The position numbers and the translations under genes are program-made. The notes under the pieces were generated by a model. That model did not search any database. It saw nothing but the letters and a program-made list of their open reading frames with translations, and was not told where the DNA came from. A DNA stretch of 59,234 nucleotides. Origin: Planctomycetota bacterium. Lineage in GTDB: Bacteria; Planctomycetota; J058. This document shows, piece after piece, positions 1 to 8,287 of the stretch (its first letter is position 1; each line of letters starts with the position of its first letter). Location of the stretch: assembly GCA_023954375.1 (NCBI GenBank), contig JAMLIC010000056.1:1-59234 (forward strand). The letters run 5' to 3'.

Positions 1-118
1 CCCGCGCGACAGGTGCGTCACTGCGGATCGGAGCATCGGGCCGTGTGCCCGGACGTGGCCATCAAGACAAGCGACGGCCGCTGTGACTCACGGTCACACC
101 GGCGACCCGATCCGCCGC

Positions 119-1030
119 CTATCGCCGGCGGAAGACGACGAACGGCGGCTCGTCCGCCAGCCCGCCGGCCTCCTTGGCCTTCTTCTCCAGCTCCGCCGGC
201 TCGAGCGACATGAGCTTCCCGAGGTCGAGGTCCCAGTGCGCGGCCTTGTCCTTGCGAGTCAGCGCGTTGGTCTCCACGACCTCCATCGACGTCGACTCGA
301 TCTTGATGGCGACCTTCATGCCCTTGAGCGCGGCCATCATCATGTCCTTCATCCCGTCGAGCGCGCCGCCCAGTCCCTCCATGCCGCCGCCCATGCCACC
401 CATCCCGTCGCCCTCGCCCTCGGGGGCGGCGGGCGGCTCGCGCGTGAGCTCGGCGGCCGGGTTCTCGGGCTTCATCGTGACCCGCACGAGCCCGCCCTCG
501 AGCTCCTCGACGGTCAGGCCCTCGAACGGCTTCTTCATCGGCTTGCCCGCGGGCACGCCGGGCATGCCGGGAGGCGCGTCCTCCGCCTCCTCCTCGTCGT
601 CCTCGGGGAGCTCGATCCGGGAGAGCTTCGACACGTGGTCGAAGGCGAAGCCCATGCGCATGGTGACGCGCAGCCCCTCGATCCGCTGCTCGTACTCCGT
701 CAGCCGCACGCCCTCCGGCAGCGACGCCTCGAGCTTCGCCCGCTCGGCGGCCGCCTTCTGGGCGAGCTCCTCGCGCTCCTGCGCCTGCTTCTCCTCGAGC
801 TCCTTGCGCGCCTCGGCCAGCTCGTCCTTCGTCGGGTCGCCCTCCTCGCCGGACATCTGCTTCTTCAGGCGGGCGACGGTCTCGACGATCTGCTCCATGT
901 CGATCACGACGTGCGCGGTCGCGCGACCGGAGAGGTCCTGCTCCAGGACGAGGCCCTGCTCGATCTCGAAGCAGCCGGTGAGGCCGAGCGCGAGCAGCGT
1001 CGACGCGGCCAGGCGGGCGGTGAAGTTCAT
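119..1030 (-). CDS. Putative lipoprotein, function unknown
   Basis: The 303-residue product starts with a short positively charged segment, a hydrophobic stretch and the lipobox L-T-G-C (Cys20), so it is probably a lipidated envelope protein. Residues about 45-105 are rich in Glu, Lys and Ala and look like a long charged helix or coiled coil. A low-complexity Gly/Met segment follows at about 205-235. The ATG at 1030 is preceded by GAAGGAG at good spacing. It diverges from the gene at 1124 across a gap of about 90 bases. I recognise no catalytic motif. The general layout (lipobox, then a domain that may bind a partner) is all that can be said. Coding is clear from frame and codon use. Confidence 0.8.
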   Translation of the reverse strand: MNFTARLAASTLLALGLTGCFEIEQGLVLEQDLSGRATAHVVIDMEQIVETVARLKKQMSGEEGDPTKDELAEARKELEEKQAQEREELAQKAAAERAKLEASLPEGVRLTEYEQRIEGLRVTMRMGFAFDHVSKLSRIELPEDDEEEAEDAPPGMPGVPAGKPMKKPFEGLTVEELEGGLVRVTMKPENPAAELTREPPAAPEGEGDGMGGMGGGMEGLGGALDGMKDMMMAALKGMKVAIKIESTSMEVVETNALTRKDKAAHWDLDLGKLMSLEPAELEKKAKEAGGLADEPPFVVFRRR

Positions 1031-1123
1031 CTTCTTCTCCTTCGGGGGGGCGCCACTCTAAGGTCCGGGAGGGCGCAGCGCGACCCACGGGCGCCTCGCC
1101 CGCGGCCGTGCCATCACGATGGG

Positions 1124-2323
1124 GTGGACCCCGACCCTCCCGCCCTCCCGCGTCGCCAGCGGCTCCTCGTCCGCGCCGCGTTCCTGGCCGGCGGCCTGCT
1201 CGCGTTCGGCCTCGGCCTCCCCGCCCTGAACGTCGACGTGGCCGACCTCGAGGCGCGCGGCGGGGCGAGCGACGACGCCCTCCGCCGGCGACGCCACCTC
1301 GTCCGCCGCATGCGCGAGGGCGGCGTGCGGCCGCAGGACATCGGCACGACCCACGACCTCTTCAAGGGGGAGTACGCCTTCGGCACCTACGCGATGACGG
1401 GCTACGCCCTGACGAACATCGCCCTCGACGCGCCGGAGACCCGCGCCGAGGCGCTCGAGGTGCTCGACCTGCTGATCGACGAGCTGCAGGCGCCGGCGCT
1501 CTCCGCCTTCGACACGGGGCAGTGGGGCGCGCCCGCCCTGGCGACGCTCGAGCGCGACCGGGGGCACGTGGCCTACCTGGGCCACGTCAACCTCCTGCTC
1601 GGGGCGCGGCGCCTCCTCGGCGGCGACGCGTCGGGCGACGACCTCCACGCGCGGATCACGGACGCGCTCGCCCGCCGCATGCGCGCCCGCCCGCACCGCC
1701 ACGTCGAGACCTACCCGGGCGAGACCTACACGATGGACAACGTCGTGGCCGTGGCGTCGCTCGCGGTCGCCGACCGGGTCCGCGGGACCGACCACCGGGC
1801 GCTGATCGACGAGTGGGTCGCCTACACCCGCGCCCGGCTGCTCGACCCGGCCACGGGGCTGATCGTGTTCGCCGTCGACGAGGAGACCGGCGCCCCGCGC
1901 CAGCGCGGCCGCGGGTCGGCCGCCGGATGGGCGAGCTACTTCCTGCCGATGATCGACCTCGCCTTCGCCCGAGAGCAGTGGGCCGCGGCGCGCGCGCACC
2001 TCGCCGGGCGCCTGGGGCCCTTCGCCGGCCTGCGCGAGTACCACCCCGACGACCCGCACGCCGGCTGGGGCGACATCGACTCGGGCCCCGTGCTCGTGTG
2101 GGGCGTGTCCGCCACCGGGTTCGCGATCGCCGGCGCGCGGCGCCACGGCGACCGCGACCTCCTCGCCGGGCAGCTGGCGCTCGCCGAGCTGTTCGGGGTC
2201 TCGGTCGACGAGGGCGACGAGCGGCGCTACGTGGCCGCGCCGCTCCTGGGCGAGGCGATCCTCCTCTGCATGAAGACGGCGCGCCCCTGGTGGGACGGCA
2301 TGGGCGAGCGGAGGGGACCGTGA
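1124..2323 (+). CDS. Membrane-anchored or secreted protein, possibly helical-barrel fold
   Basis: The best start is the GTG at 1124. It gives a 399-residue protein with a basic N-terminus and one hydrophobic segment (residues about 12-32), which would act as a signal anchor. The open frame extends further upstream but is antisense to the lipoprotein gene, so that part is not real. The body is rich in helix-like stretches with conserved-looking aromatic/acidic patches (GEYAFGTYAMTGYA near residue 80, YPGETYTMDN near 200). The pattern recalls (alpha/alpha)6-barrel enzymes such as the linalool dehydratase/isomerase group, but this is weak. It overlaps the next gene by four bases (GTGA), so the two are probably co-translated. 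Confidence 0.75.
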   Translation: MDPDPPALPRRQRLLVRAAFLAGGLLAFGLGLPALNVDVADLEARGGASDDALRRRRHLVRRMREGGVRPQDIGTTHDLFKGEYAFGTYAMTGYALTNIALDAPETRAEALEVLDLLIDELQAPALSAFDTGQWGAPALATLERDRGHVAYLGHVNLLLGARRLLGGDASGDDLHARITDALARRMRARPHRHVETYPGETYTMDNVVAVASLAVADRVRGTDHRALIDEWVAYTRARLLDPATGLIVFAVDEETGAPRQRGRGSAAGWASYFLPMIDLAFAREQWAAARAHLAGRLGPFAGLREYHPDDPHAGWGDIDSGPVLVWGVSATGFAIAGARRHGDRDLLAGQLALAELFGVSVDEGDERRYVAAPLLGEAILLCMKTARPWWDGMGERRGP

Positions 2324-2613
2324 CCCGGCGCAGCCTCCTCCGGCTCGCGGGGCCCGTGGCGCTGGTCGTCGCCTACCTCCTGCTCCGCGAGTACGCCGAC
2401 CGCGCGCGCTCGCTCGAGGCGGTCCTGGGCCTCTCGCATGGCGACCCGACGCTCCAGGCCCTCGTCGCGGCCGGGGTCATCCTCCTGCGCGTGGCCTGCT
2501 ACGTGACCGTGGGGGGGACGCTCGTCGCCTGGCCGCTCGAGGAGTGGCTGCTGCGCCGGGCTACGCGGAGAGCGCCACCTCCCAGCTCACCCGGACCTCG
2601 TCCTGCACCTTGA
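2320..2613 (+). CDS. Small two-helix membrane protein
   Basis: This is a 97-residue product with a hydrophobic segment at about 8-23 and a second at about 50-72. A Pro/Arg-rich tail follows the motif V-A-W-P-L-E-E-W. The GTG start overlaps the stop of the preceding gene (GTGA), which implies translational coupling and a shared role at the membrane. Its 3' end overlaps the convergent YceI-family gene by about 50 bases. The second helix (CYVTVGG then LVAWPL) resembles the C-terminal part of the small membrane protein at 57970-58407 (CYAVVYGG then LVGWPL), so both may belong to one uncharacterised family. No function can be assigned. Confidence 0.65.
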   Translation: MTRRSLLRLAGPVALVVAYLLLREYADRARSLEAVLGLSHGDPTLQALVAAGVILLRVACYVTVGGTLVAWPLEEWLLRRATRRAPPPSSPGPRPAP

Positions 2614-3109
2614 GCGCGCCGAGCAGGGCCGAGTAGGGCTTCACGCCGAAGTCCGTCTGGCGCACGCGCGCCTCGCCCGTGACGACCACCCGATCGCCGG
2701 CCTCGCGCACGTCCACGGCGAGGGTCAAGGGCCGCGTCGTCCCGTGGATCGTGAGCTGGCCCGTGATCGTCGCCCGCCCTCCGCCCTCGGGTAGGTCGCC
2801 CGCGCCCGTGAAGCGCACCTCGGGGAAGCGGTCGGCGTCGAGGACGTGGCGCGAGGCGAGGTTGCCCTCGATCTCGCGGTGGTCCTTCTCCGACAGGGGC
2901 AGCACCGCCCCGTCCTTCACCTGCCCCTGCACGCGGAGCCCGCGCACCGGGACGACGACCTCGACCTCGACGCGGCGGCCGTCGCGGCGCGCCTCCGCCT
3001 GCCAGTCGGCGGCCCGGATGCAGAGGTCGTGCGCCACCTTCGAGAGGAGCCCCTCCTTGTAGGTCCAGACGGTGAGGGACGAGCCCTCGAGCGCGGGGCG
3101 GGTGGTCAT
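2561..3109 (-). CDS. YceI-family protein
   Basis: The 182-residue product has the YceI layout. It opens with a short strand reading L-T-V-W and the early lysine/phenylalanine-type motif K-V-A-H-D. The centre reads DADRFPEVRFTG, followed by a G-x-L-T-I-H-G-x-T-R-P-L strand and a closing QTDFGVKPYSALLGALKVQDEV. YceI proteins are lipocalin-like barrels that bind isoprenoid or other amphiphilic ligands. Many are periplasmic, but no signal peptide is visible here. The start chosen is the ATG at 3109, which has a perfect AGGAGG nine bases upstream. A longer frame from 3145 lacks such a site. It diverges from the RING-GntR gene. Confidence 0.88.
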   Translation of the reverse strand: MTTRPALEGSSLTVWTYKEGLLSKVAHDLCIRAADWQAEARRDGRRVEVEVVVPVRGLRVQGQVKDGAVLPLSEKDHREIEGNLASRHVLDADRFPEVRFTGAGDLPEGGGRATITGQLTIHGTTRPLTLAVDVREAGDRVVVTGEARVRQTDFGVKPYSALLGALKVQDEVRVSWEVALSA

Positions 3110-3186
3110 CGCGGCGGAACCTCCTGCGGCGCCGGACCGTAGCACGCCTCGTCGACGGCCTCCTTGCGCTGGCTCAAGCCAGGGGC

Positions 3187-3215
3187 TTGACAGCGTACTA
3201 TCGGACTAGTACACC
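3187..3215 (+). promoter_or_regulatory. Promoter of the RING-GntR/ABC operon
   Basis: TTGACA at 3187-3192 is followed after 17 bases by TACACC at 3210-3215. The expected transcription start, about 3222-3225, coincides with the GTG at 3225. The mRNA is therefore probably leaderless or nearly so, which fits the absence of a Shine-Dalgarno sequence there. The -35 hexamer is perfect and the -10 is weak. Confidence 0.6.
3195..3212. promoter_or_regulatory. GntR (YtrA-type) operator
   Basis: GTACTA TCGGAC TAGTAC is a perfect 6-6-6 inverted repeat lying between the -35 and -10 elements. YtrA-subfamily GntR repressors bind sites of this kind (GTACTA...TAGTAC). The gene starting at 3225 encodes such a repressor, so autoregulation of the whole ABC operon is the simplest reading. 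Confidence 0.75.
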
Positions 3216-3224
3216 AGCAGACGA

Positions 3225-3884
3225 GTGATCCAGGGTGCTCGACACGACGCGCGGGTGTGTCCCTTCTGCCGGGGCGGCTTCGCCCTGGGCGACCGGACGC
3301 GGGCCTGCGCCGGGTGCGGGGTCCGTCACCACCGCGAGTGCCTGGCCGACCACGGCGGGTGCGCGGTCTTCGGCTGCCAGGGAGGCGAGGGGCTCATGAG
3401 CGACGCGTGGACGATCGACCCCGACGACCCCGTGCCGATCGGCGACCAGATCGTCTACCGCGTGCTCTACGCGATCGCCCGCGGCGTCTACCGGCCGGGC
3501 GACAAGCTGCCGACCGTGCGCGAGGTCGCCGCGCGGCTGAAGGTCAACCCGAACACCGTCTCGAAGGCCTACCGCGACCTCGAGCGCGACGGCGTCCTCG
3601 ACTCGCGCCGCGGCACCGGCGTCTTCGTCGAGGAGGGCGCCCTCGAGGTCGCCCTCGAGCGGCGGCAGGCGCTCGTGCTCGAGCGCTTCGAGCGCGCCGT
3701 CAACGAGGCGCTCGAGGCGGGGCTGTCGGCGGCCGAGGTCCAGGAGGTCCTGCTCGAGGCCCTGGGCCAGGCCGCGCGCGCGCGGAAGGACGAGGTCGTC
3801 CTGCGCGACGTGGAGGAGCTGACTCGCAGCCCGCTGGCCCGCTGGGCCGGGAAGCGGGCCGGGCGCCGGGGGAAGTCGGAGTGA
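3225..3884 (+). CDS. GntR-family (YtrA-like) repressor with N-terminal RING-type zinc finger
   Basis: The product has 219 residues. Residues 12-51 contain C-x2-C-x12-C-x2-C-x3-H-x3-C and then C-x4-C, a prokaryotic RING-like zinc-binding pattern. Residues about 65-140 are a GntR winged helix with the signature KLPTVREVAARLKVNPNTV. The C-terminus is a short helical region of YtrA type rather than a large ligand domain. It heads an ABC-transporter operon, as YtrA regulators do, and a matching operator lies in its promoter. The GTG at 3225 is likely leaderless. A second possible start, ATG 3396 preceded by GGGAGG, would give the GntR part alone (162 residues) without the zinc finger. Confidence 0.9.
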   Translation: MIQGARHDARVCPFCRGGFALGDRTRACAGCGVRHHRECLADHGGCAVFGCQGGEGLMSDAWTIDPDDPVPIGDQIVYRVLYAIARGVYRPGDKLPTVREVAARLKVNPNTVSKAYRDLERDGVLDSRRGTGVFVEEGALEVALERRQALVLERFERAVNEALEAGLSAAEVQEVLLEALGQAARARKDEVVLRDVEELTRSPLARWAGKRAGRRGKSE

Positions 3885-3894
3885 GGAGGGTGGC

Positions 3895-4896
3895 GTGGGT
3901 GGTAGCGTGAAGGTGCAGGTCAGGGGGGCGCCGGCCGTGAGCGAGTCGCCGTCTTCTTCGCCGGGGCTGCTCGAGGCGCGCGGGCTCGGCCGCCGCTTCG
4001 GGCGGCGCTGGGTCGTCCGCGGGCTCGACCTGGCGGTGCCCGCCGGGTCGGTGACGGCCCTCCTCGGGCGCAACGGGGCCGGGAAGTCGACGACGATCCA
4101 GATGCTCCTGGGCCTGCTGCCCCCGTCCGAGGGGCAGGTGACGGTCCTCGGGCGCGACCCGCGGCGGCAGGGCCACGCCCTCTTCCGCGAGGTGGCCTAC
4201 GTGTCGGAGCGGCGCGAGCTGCTCGACGACATGACCGTCGAGGGCCTCGCGCGGCTCGTCGCCGAGGTCCACGGGGCGCGCTTCGACCGGGGCGGCTTCG
4301 AGGACCTGCGCCGCCGCTACGACCTCGCCCCGGGCGCGCGCTGCGCGGTCCTCTCCAAGGGCCAGCGCGCCCGCCTGCTCCTGGCGCTCGCGCTCGCCGC
4401 GCGGCCGCGCGTGCTCGTGCTCGACGAGCCGACGTCCGGCCTCGACGTGCTCGTGCGCGACGACTTCCTCGAGGCGATCGCCTCGTTCGTGGCCCAGGAG
4501 GACGGCGCGCCGCGCGCGGTGCTCCTCTCGACGCACATCATCGAGGACGTCTCGAGGATCTGCGACCGCGCCGTCGTCCTGCGCGAGCGCGGCCCGGCGC
4601 TCTCGGGCGAGCTCGAGGACCTGCGCGCCGCCTGCGCCCGCTACGTCGTGCGCCTGAAGGGCGTCCTGCCCCCGGCCGACCGCGTGCGCCTCCCCAGGGG
4701 CGCCGTGCTCCTCGAGCGCGACCCGCGCGCCCTGACCATCGCCGCCATGGGCGCGCCCGAGCACGTCGAGGCGGAGCTCGACGCGGCGCTGCCCGTGGCC
4801 GACCTCGAGCGCCACCCGGCCGGGTTCAAGGAGGCCTTCGCCTGCTGGACGGCGCCCGTCGACCAGGGCGGCGACGGCGAGGGAGGTGCCGCGTGA
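3895..4896 (+). CDS. ABC transporter ATP-binding protein
   Basis: The 333-residue ATPase has a Walker A GRNGAGKST at residues 58-66, a signature LSKGQRARL near 153-161, Walker B LVLDEPTSGLD at about 174-184, and a switch His in LLSTHII. The signature LSKGQ instead of LSGGQ is common in exporters of the YtrB/NatA/BcrA group. The last 100 residues form an extra C-terminal domain. The GTG at 3895 is preceded by AGGAGGG. The gene follows the regulator after ten bases and overlaps the next gene by four (GTGA). It presumably powers the two unusual permeases downstream. Confidence 0.93.
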   Translation: MGGSVKVQVRGAPAVSESPSSSPGLLEARGLGRRFGRRWVVRGLDLAVPAGSVTALLGRNGAGKSTTIQMLLGLLPPSEGQVTVLGRDPRRQGHALFREVAYVSERRELLDDMTVEGLARLVAEVHGARFDRGGFEDLRRRYDLAPGARCAVLSKGQRARLLLALALAARPRVLVLDEPTSGLDVLVRDDFLEAIASFVAQEDGAPRAVLLSTHIIEDVSRICDRAVVLRERGPALSGELEDLRAACARYVVRLKGVLPPADRVRLPRGAVLLERDPRALTIAAMGAPEHVEAELDAALPVADLERHPAGFKEAFACWTAPVDQGGDGEGGAA

Positions 4897-6542
4897 AGGC
4901 GCTCCTCCTGCGCGAGCTGCGCCGGCTCGCCCCCTACGGCCTGGGCGCGGCGCTCCTGGCGCTCGCGCTGCCGCCGACGGACGACGCCGGCCTGGTCCTC
5001 CACGCGGCGCTGGCGGCCGTCCTCGGGGTGGCCGCCGTCGCGCCCGACACCGCCGCGGGCGGCACGGCGTTCCTCCTGCGCCTCCCCGCGCGCCCCGTCC
5101 AGGTGGCCGCGGTCAAGCTCCTCGTCGCCGCGCTCTGGGTCCTCCCGGCCCTCGTCGCCGCGCTCGCCCGCGACCCGCGCGGCGTCGGGGTCGGCATCCC
5201 GTGCCTGTTCGCCGCGGGCCTGGGCGCGGGGGCGCTCGCGTCGGTCGTCGCCCACCGGGTCATGCCGGCGGTGCTCCTGGCGCCGATGCTCCTGGCGGCG
5301 TTCGGGCTCATGGGCGTCGTCCCGCTCGCGGCCCTGCGGACGGAGCCGCGCGGGGTGCTCGCCTTCCTCGCGGCGCCCGCCGCCATCGGGCTCGCCTCCG
5401 TCGGGCTGGCGGCCCTGGCCTTCGCGCACGGCGAGCGGCACCGCCCGACGCCGCGCCCGGCCCTGCTCGCCGGGGCGGGGCTGGCGGCGCTCGCCGTGCT
5501 CTCCTTTGGCTCGACCGCCGCCGCGCACGCCTGGACGCTCGAGCACGTGGCGCCGGGGGCGCTGCGGGCGGTCGCCGCCACGCCGATCCCGGGCGGCGGG
5601 CTCGTCGTCGAGCTCGACGCCGCACTCTGGTGCGGTCACGAGCGGCGCATCGTGGTGCTCGGCCCGGGCGACGCGTGGCAGGTGCCTCTCCGTGGGGTCG
5701 CCGGGCCGGAGGTCTCGCCCGACGGGCGGCTCGTGCTCCTCGCCGGCTTCCCCGCGGGGGGCTGGCTGCTGGACCTGGACGCGCGGACGACCACGCCGTT
5801 GCCCGGCTTCGAGCCGCACCGCGACGTGGCGTGGGGCCCTGAGGGCGCGGTGACGCTCACGCGCAGCCACCAGGGCCTCGAGCCCGTCGACGTGCTGCGG
5901 CTCGCCCCCGCGGGCCACGAGGACGCGCGCGTCGTCCTCCACGTGCCCGGGGCCCACTACGTGGGCCTCGCCGAGGACGGCCGCGCGCTGCTGGTCGACG
6001 ACGCGGGCGTGCTCGCGAGCGCGCTCCCCGCGCCCGGCGCGCCCGCCTCGACGCCGCCGGCGGAGCGGCTCGTCCGCTGGCCGGCGGGGCTCTCCTGCCA
6101 GCAGGCGCTCCCCGTCGCCGGCGGACGCCTCCTGGTGCTCGACCCGGAGGGGACCGTCCACGCGCTCGACCTGCGGACCGGCGACGGCGTCGCCCTGACG
6201 GGGTGGGACGAGCCCGTCTACCTGCACCGCTCCACCGTGCAGGTCTCGCCCTGCCGTCGGCGGGCGGCGGCGCGCATCACGGGCGGACGGATCGTCGTCG
6301 TCGACCTGGCGACCGGCGCGCGCGTGCTGGACGCGCGCCCGCCGGCGGACGCCGGGCCGACGACCCGCCTGGAGCCCGCGTGGACGCCGGACGGTGAGGC
6401 GCTGGCGCTCCCGTGGGGGCCCGTCGCGAGCATCGAGGGCGGCCAGCGCGCGGCCGTGCCGGGGGGCGCGCTCGGGTTCGTCGCCGGACGCGCGGTCGCC
6501 CGCGGCGCCGCGCTCGCCGACGTGCTGGGAGGTGCCCGGTGA
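4893..6542 (+). CDS. ABC permease-like membrane protein fused to beta-propeller-like domain
   Basis: The product has 549 residues. Residues 1 to about 215 hold five or six hydrophobic helices, beginning with the MKALLLRELRR sequence typical of ABC-2 permeases that start with a short amphipathic helix. From about 230 to the end the sequence is a series of beta-strand repeats resembling WD40/PQQ blades (EVSPDGRLVLLAG, AWTPDGEALALPW), probably a propeller outside the membrane. The start GTG overlaps the ATPase stop and has GGGAGGTG upstream. Its downstream neighbour has the same architecture, so the pair may form a heterodimeric permease. Substrate unknown. Confidence 0.8.
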   Translation: MKALLLRELRRLAPYGLGAALLALALPPTDDAGLVLHAALAAVLGVAAVAPDTAAGGTAFLLRLPARPVQVAAVKLLVAALWVLPALVAALARDPRGVGVGIPCLFAAGLGAGALASVVAHRVMPAVLLAPMLLAAFGLMGVVPLAALRTEPRGVLAFLAAPAAIGLASVGLAALAFAHGERHRPTPRPALLAGAGLAALAVLSFGSTAAAHAWTLEHVAPGALRAVAATPIPGGGLVVELDAALWCGHERRIVVLGPGDAWQVPLRGVAGPEVSPDGRLVLLAGFPAGGWLLDLDARTTTPLPGFEPHRDVAWGPEGAVTLTRSHQGLEPVDVLRLAPAGHEDARVVLHVPGAHYVGLAEDGRALLVDDAGVLASALPAPGAPASTPPAERLVRWPAGLSCQQALPVAGGRLLVLDPEGTVHALDLRTGDGVALTGWDEPVYLHRSTVQVSPCRRRAAARITGGRIVVVDLATGARVLDARPPADAGPTTRLEPAWTPDGEALALPWGPVASIEGGQRAAVPGGALGFVAGRAVARGAALADVLGGAR

Positions 6543-8224
6543 GGTCGCTCCTCCTGCGCCAGGTGCGCCTCCAGGCCGTGCCGGCCGCCGCGGCCGTGGG
6601 CCTCGGGCTCCTCATGCTCCTCCTGTCGACGCTCGTGCCCGAGCGGCTGCACGCCTACGTCGTGACCCCGGCGGAGGTCGCGTTCGCCGTGGTGGCCATC
6701 GTCGCGCCCTGGCTCCTCGGCGTCAGCGCCGTGGCCGCCGACGCGCAGTCCGGCGGGCTGCGGTTCCTCGGGGCCATGCCGCTCGGGCCGGGGCGGCACC
6801 TCCTCCTCCGCGCCGTCGTCGCGCTCGGCGGGTCCGCGCTCGTCGTCGGCGCCTTCGCCCTGCCGCTGCGATTGATCGACGAGGCGGCGTTCGAGCAGGT
6901 CGCGCTCGGCCAGGCGCTGCTCGTGGCCTCGCTCGCGGCCGGGGCGCTCGTGCGCCAGCCGCTGGCGGCGTTCGTGGGGGCGCCGCTGCTCCTGGCCGCG
7001 CCGGTGCTGGCCTACCGCGAGCTCGCCGGCGCGTTGAGCGCGCCGGGCGAGTTCGTGGTCGGCGCGAGCCTCGTCGCGCCGGCGGTCCTCGCGCTGATCG
7101 CCTGGTGCGCCTTCGCCCGGCCCGCGGGCGAGCCGCGGCGCCTGCTCGCCGGCGCCGCCGCCGCGCTCGCCGCGGCCGTGGCGCTGGGCGGCGCCGCGAC
7201 GACGGCGGCCCGGGCGGCGGCCCACGCGCGCCCCGAGCGGCGGGTGGAGTGGGCCGTCCAGGGCGACGTGCTCGTGCGCCAGGAGCTCGAGTGGGTCGAC
7301 TGGCCGGCGGCGCCGTACCGCCACCGGAACACGTTCGTGCCGCTCGATCGGCTCGCCGCGGCGCGCGACCTCGACGAGGCGCTGGCGGGCGGCTGGACGC
7401 TCGACGGCGGGTTCTCGGTGACGCAGGCGCGCGGGACCCTCCTCGACGGCTGGCACGAGGGGAACCGGCGCCTGCTCGACGTGGGCGCTCGCCGCGTGAC
7501 GGCTTCCCTGTCCGTCCCCGGCTACGGGCTCCGCCTGAGGCCGTCGTGGGACCCGGCGCTGCGGGTCGACACCGGCGCACGGCCCTGGCTCGCCGACGAG
7601 CCCTGGGCGCTCGACGCTGACGGCGCCGCGCGGACCTTCGGCGGGGCGCCGCTCGTGGGGATGCCGGCAGGCGCGCGGGTGGAGGCGGTCGGCGGGCCGC
7701 GGCTGGTCGCGACGGTCGACGGCGCGCGCGTGCTGGTCGACTTCGCCCGGGGCACGTCGACGCCCCTCGCCGCCCCGGTCCAGGCGGGGGTCGGGCTCTC
7801 GCCCTCGGGACGGCACCTGGTCCTGCGCACCCGCGACGGCCTCACGCTGCGCGACCTCGACGACGGAGCCGAGCGCTTCGTGCGCCCCGCGACGGGCGAG
7901 GGCGACCTGCGGGTCGTGTTCGCGCCGGACGAGGCGCGCGCGATCGTCGAGATCACCGAAGGCGAAGCGGCCGAGGCGCTCGCGGTCGACCTCGTGACCG
8001 GCCGGGTGCACCCGCTGCCCGAGCAGCCCGGCGGCACCCCCTGGGTGTGGTCGCCGTCCGGCCGACGCGCCGCCGGCTGGTGGGCGTGGGTCGACCTCGC
8101 GCAGGACCCGCCGGCCGTCCGGCCGGCCCCCGCCGGGGCGCCGCTCGCGTTCCTGGACGAGGACGCGGTCCTGCAGCTCGGCCCGGCCGGCCCGACCCGC
8201 CTCTCCTGGTCGAGCCCCCGCTGA
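6539..8224 (+). CDS. Second ABC permease-like protein with beta-propeller-like domain
   Basis: The 561-residue product begins MRSLLLRQVRLQ. About six hydrophobic segments fall in residues 15-235, followed by a strand-rich C-terminal half with propeller-like pieces (GVGLSPSGRHLVLRTRDG, VVFAPDEARAIVEI, VWSPSGRRAAGW). It parallels the preceding protein in layout but not closely in sequence, which suggests an old duplication and specialisation into a heterodimer. The GTG at 6539 overlaps the previous stop (GTGA) and has GGGAGGTG upstream. An earlier in-frame region is only antiparallel coding noise. A long hairpin follows the stop. Confidence 0.8.
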   Translation: MRSLLLRQVRLQAVPAAAAVGLGLLMLLLSTLVPERLHAYVVTPAEVAFAVVAIVAPWLLGVSAVAADAQSGGLRFLGAMPLGPGRHLLLRAVVALGGSALVVGAFALPLRLIDEAAFEQVALGQALLVASLAAGALVRQPLAAFVGAPLLLAAPVLAYRELAGALSAPGEFVVGASLVAPAVLALIAWCAFARPAGEPRRLLAGAAAALAAAVALGGAATTAARAAAHARPERRVEWAVQGDVLVRQELEWVDWPAAPYRHRNTFVPLDRLAAARDLDEALAGGWTLDGGFSVTQARGTLLDGWHEGNRRLLDVGARRVTASLSVPGYGLRLRPSWDPALRVDTGARPWLADEPWALDADGAARTFGGAPLVGMPAGARVEAVGGPRLVATVDGARVLVDFARGTSTPLAAPVQAGVGLSPSGRHLVLRTRDGLTLRDLDDGAERFVRPATGEGDLRVVFAPDEARAIVEITEGEAAEALAVDLVTGRVHPLPEQPGGTPWVWSPSGRRAAGWWAWVDLAQDPPAVRPAPAGAPLAFLDEDAVLQLGPAGPTRLSWSSPR

Positions 8225-8233
8225 GCCCTTGAC

Positions 8234-8279
8234 CCCGGGCCCCGGCCGCGGAACGCTGTTCCAGGGCCGGGAGCCCGGG
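8234..8279 (+). terminator. Long intergenic hairpin, possible attenuator
   Basis: CCCGGGC and CCCGGCC pair with GGCCGGG and GCCCGGG around an inner GGAAC-gct-GTTCC stem. There is no T-tract. The 3' arm runs into the Shine-Dalgarno sequence (GGGAGG 8277-8282) of the next gene, so the fold could either end the ABC operon transcript or hide the downstream ribosome site. Confidence 0.45.
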
Positions 8280-8287
8280 AGGTCGAG

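Noticed and set aside
83..1123. Open frame extending upstream of the gene at 1124-2323
   Set aside because: It is antisense to the lipoprotein gene, which has a signal peptide, lipobox and ribosome site. The upstream part is Arg/Leu-rich noise.
3195..3212. Attachment-site or recombinase target reading of the palindrome
   Set aside because: It lies between -35 and -10 directly in front of a YtrA-like regulator, so an operator explains it better.
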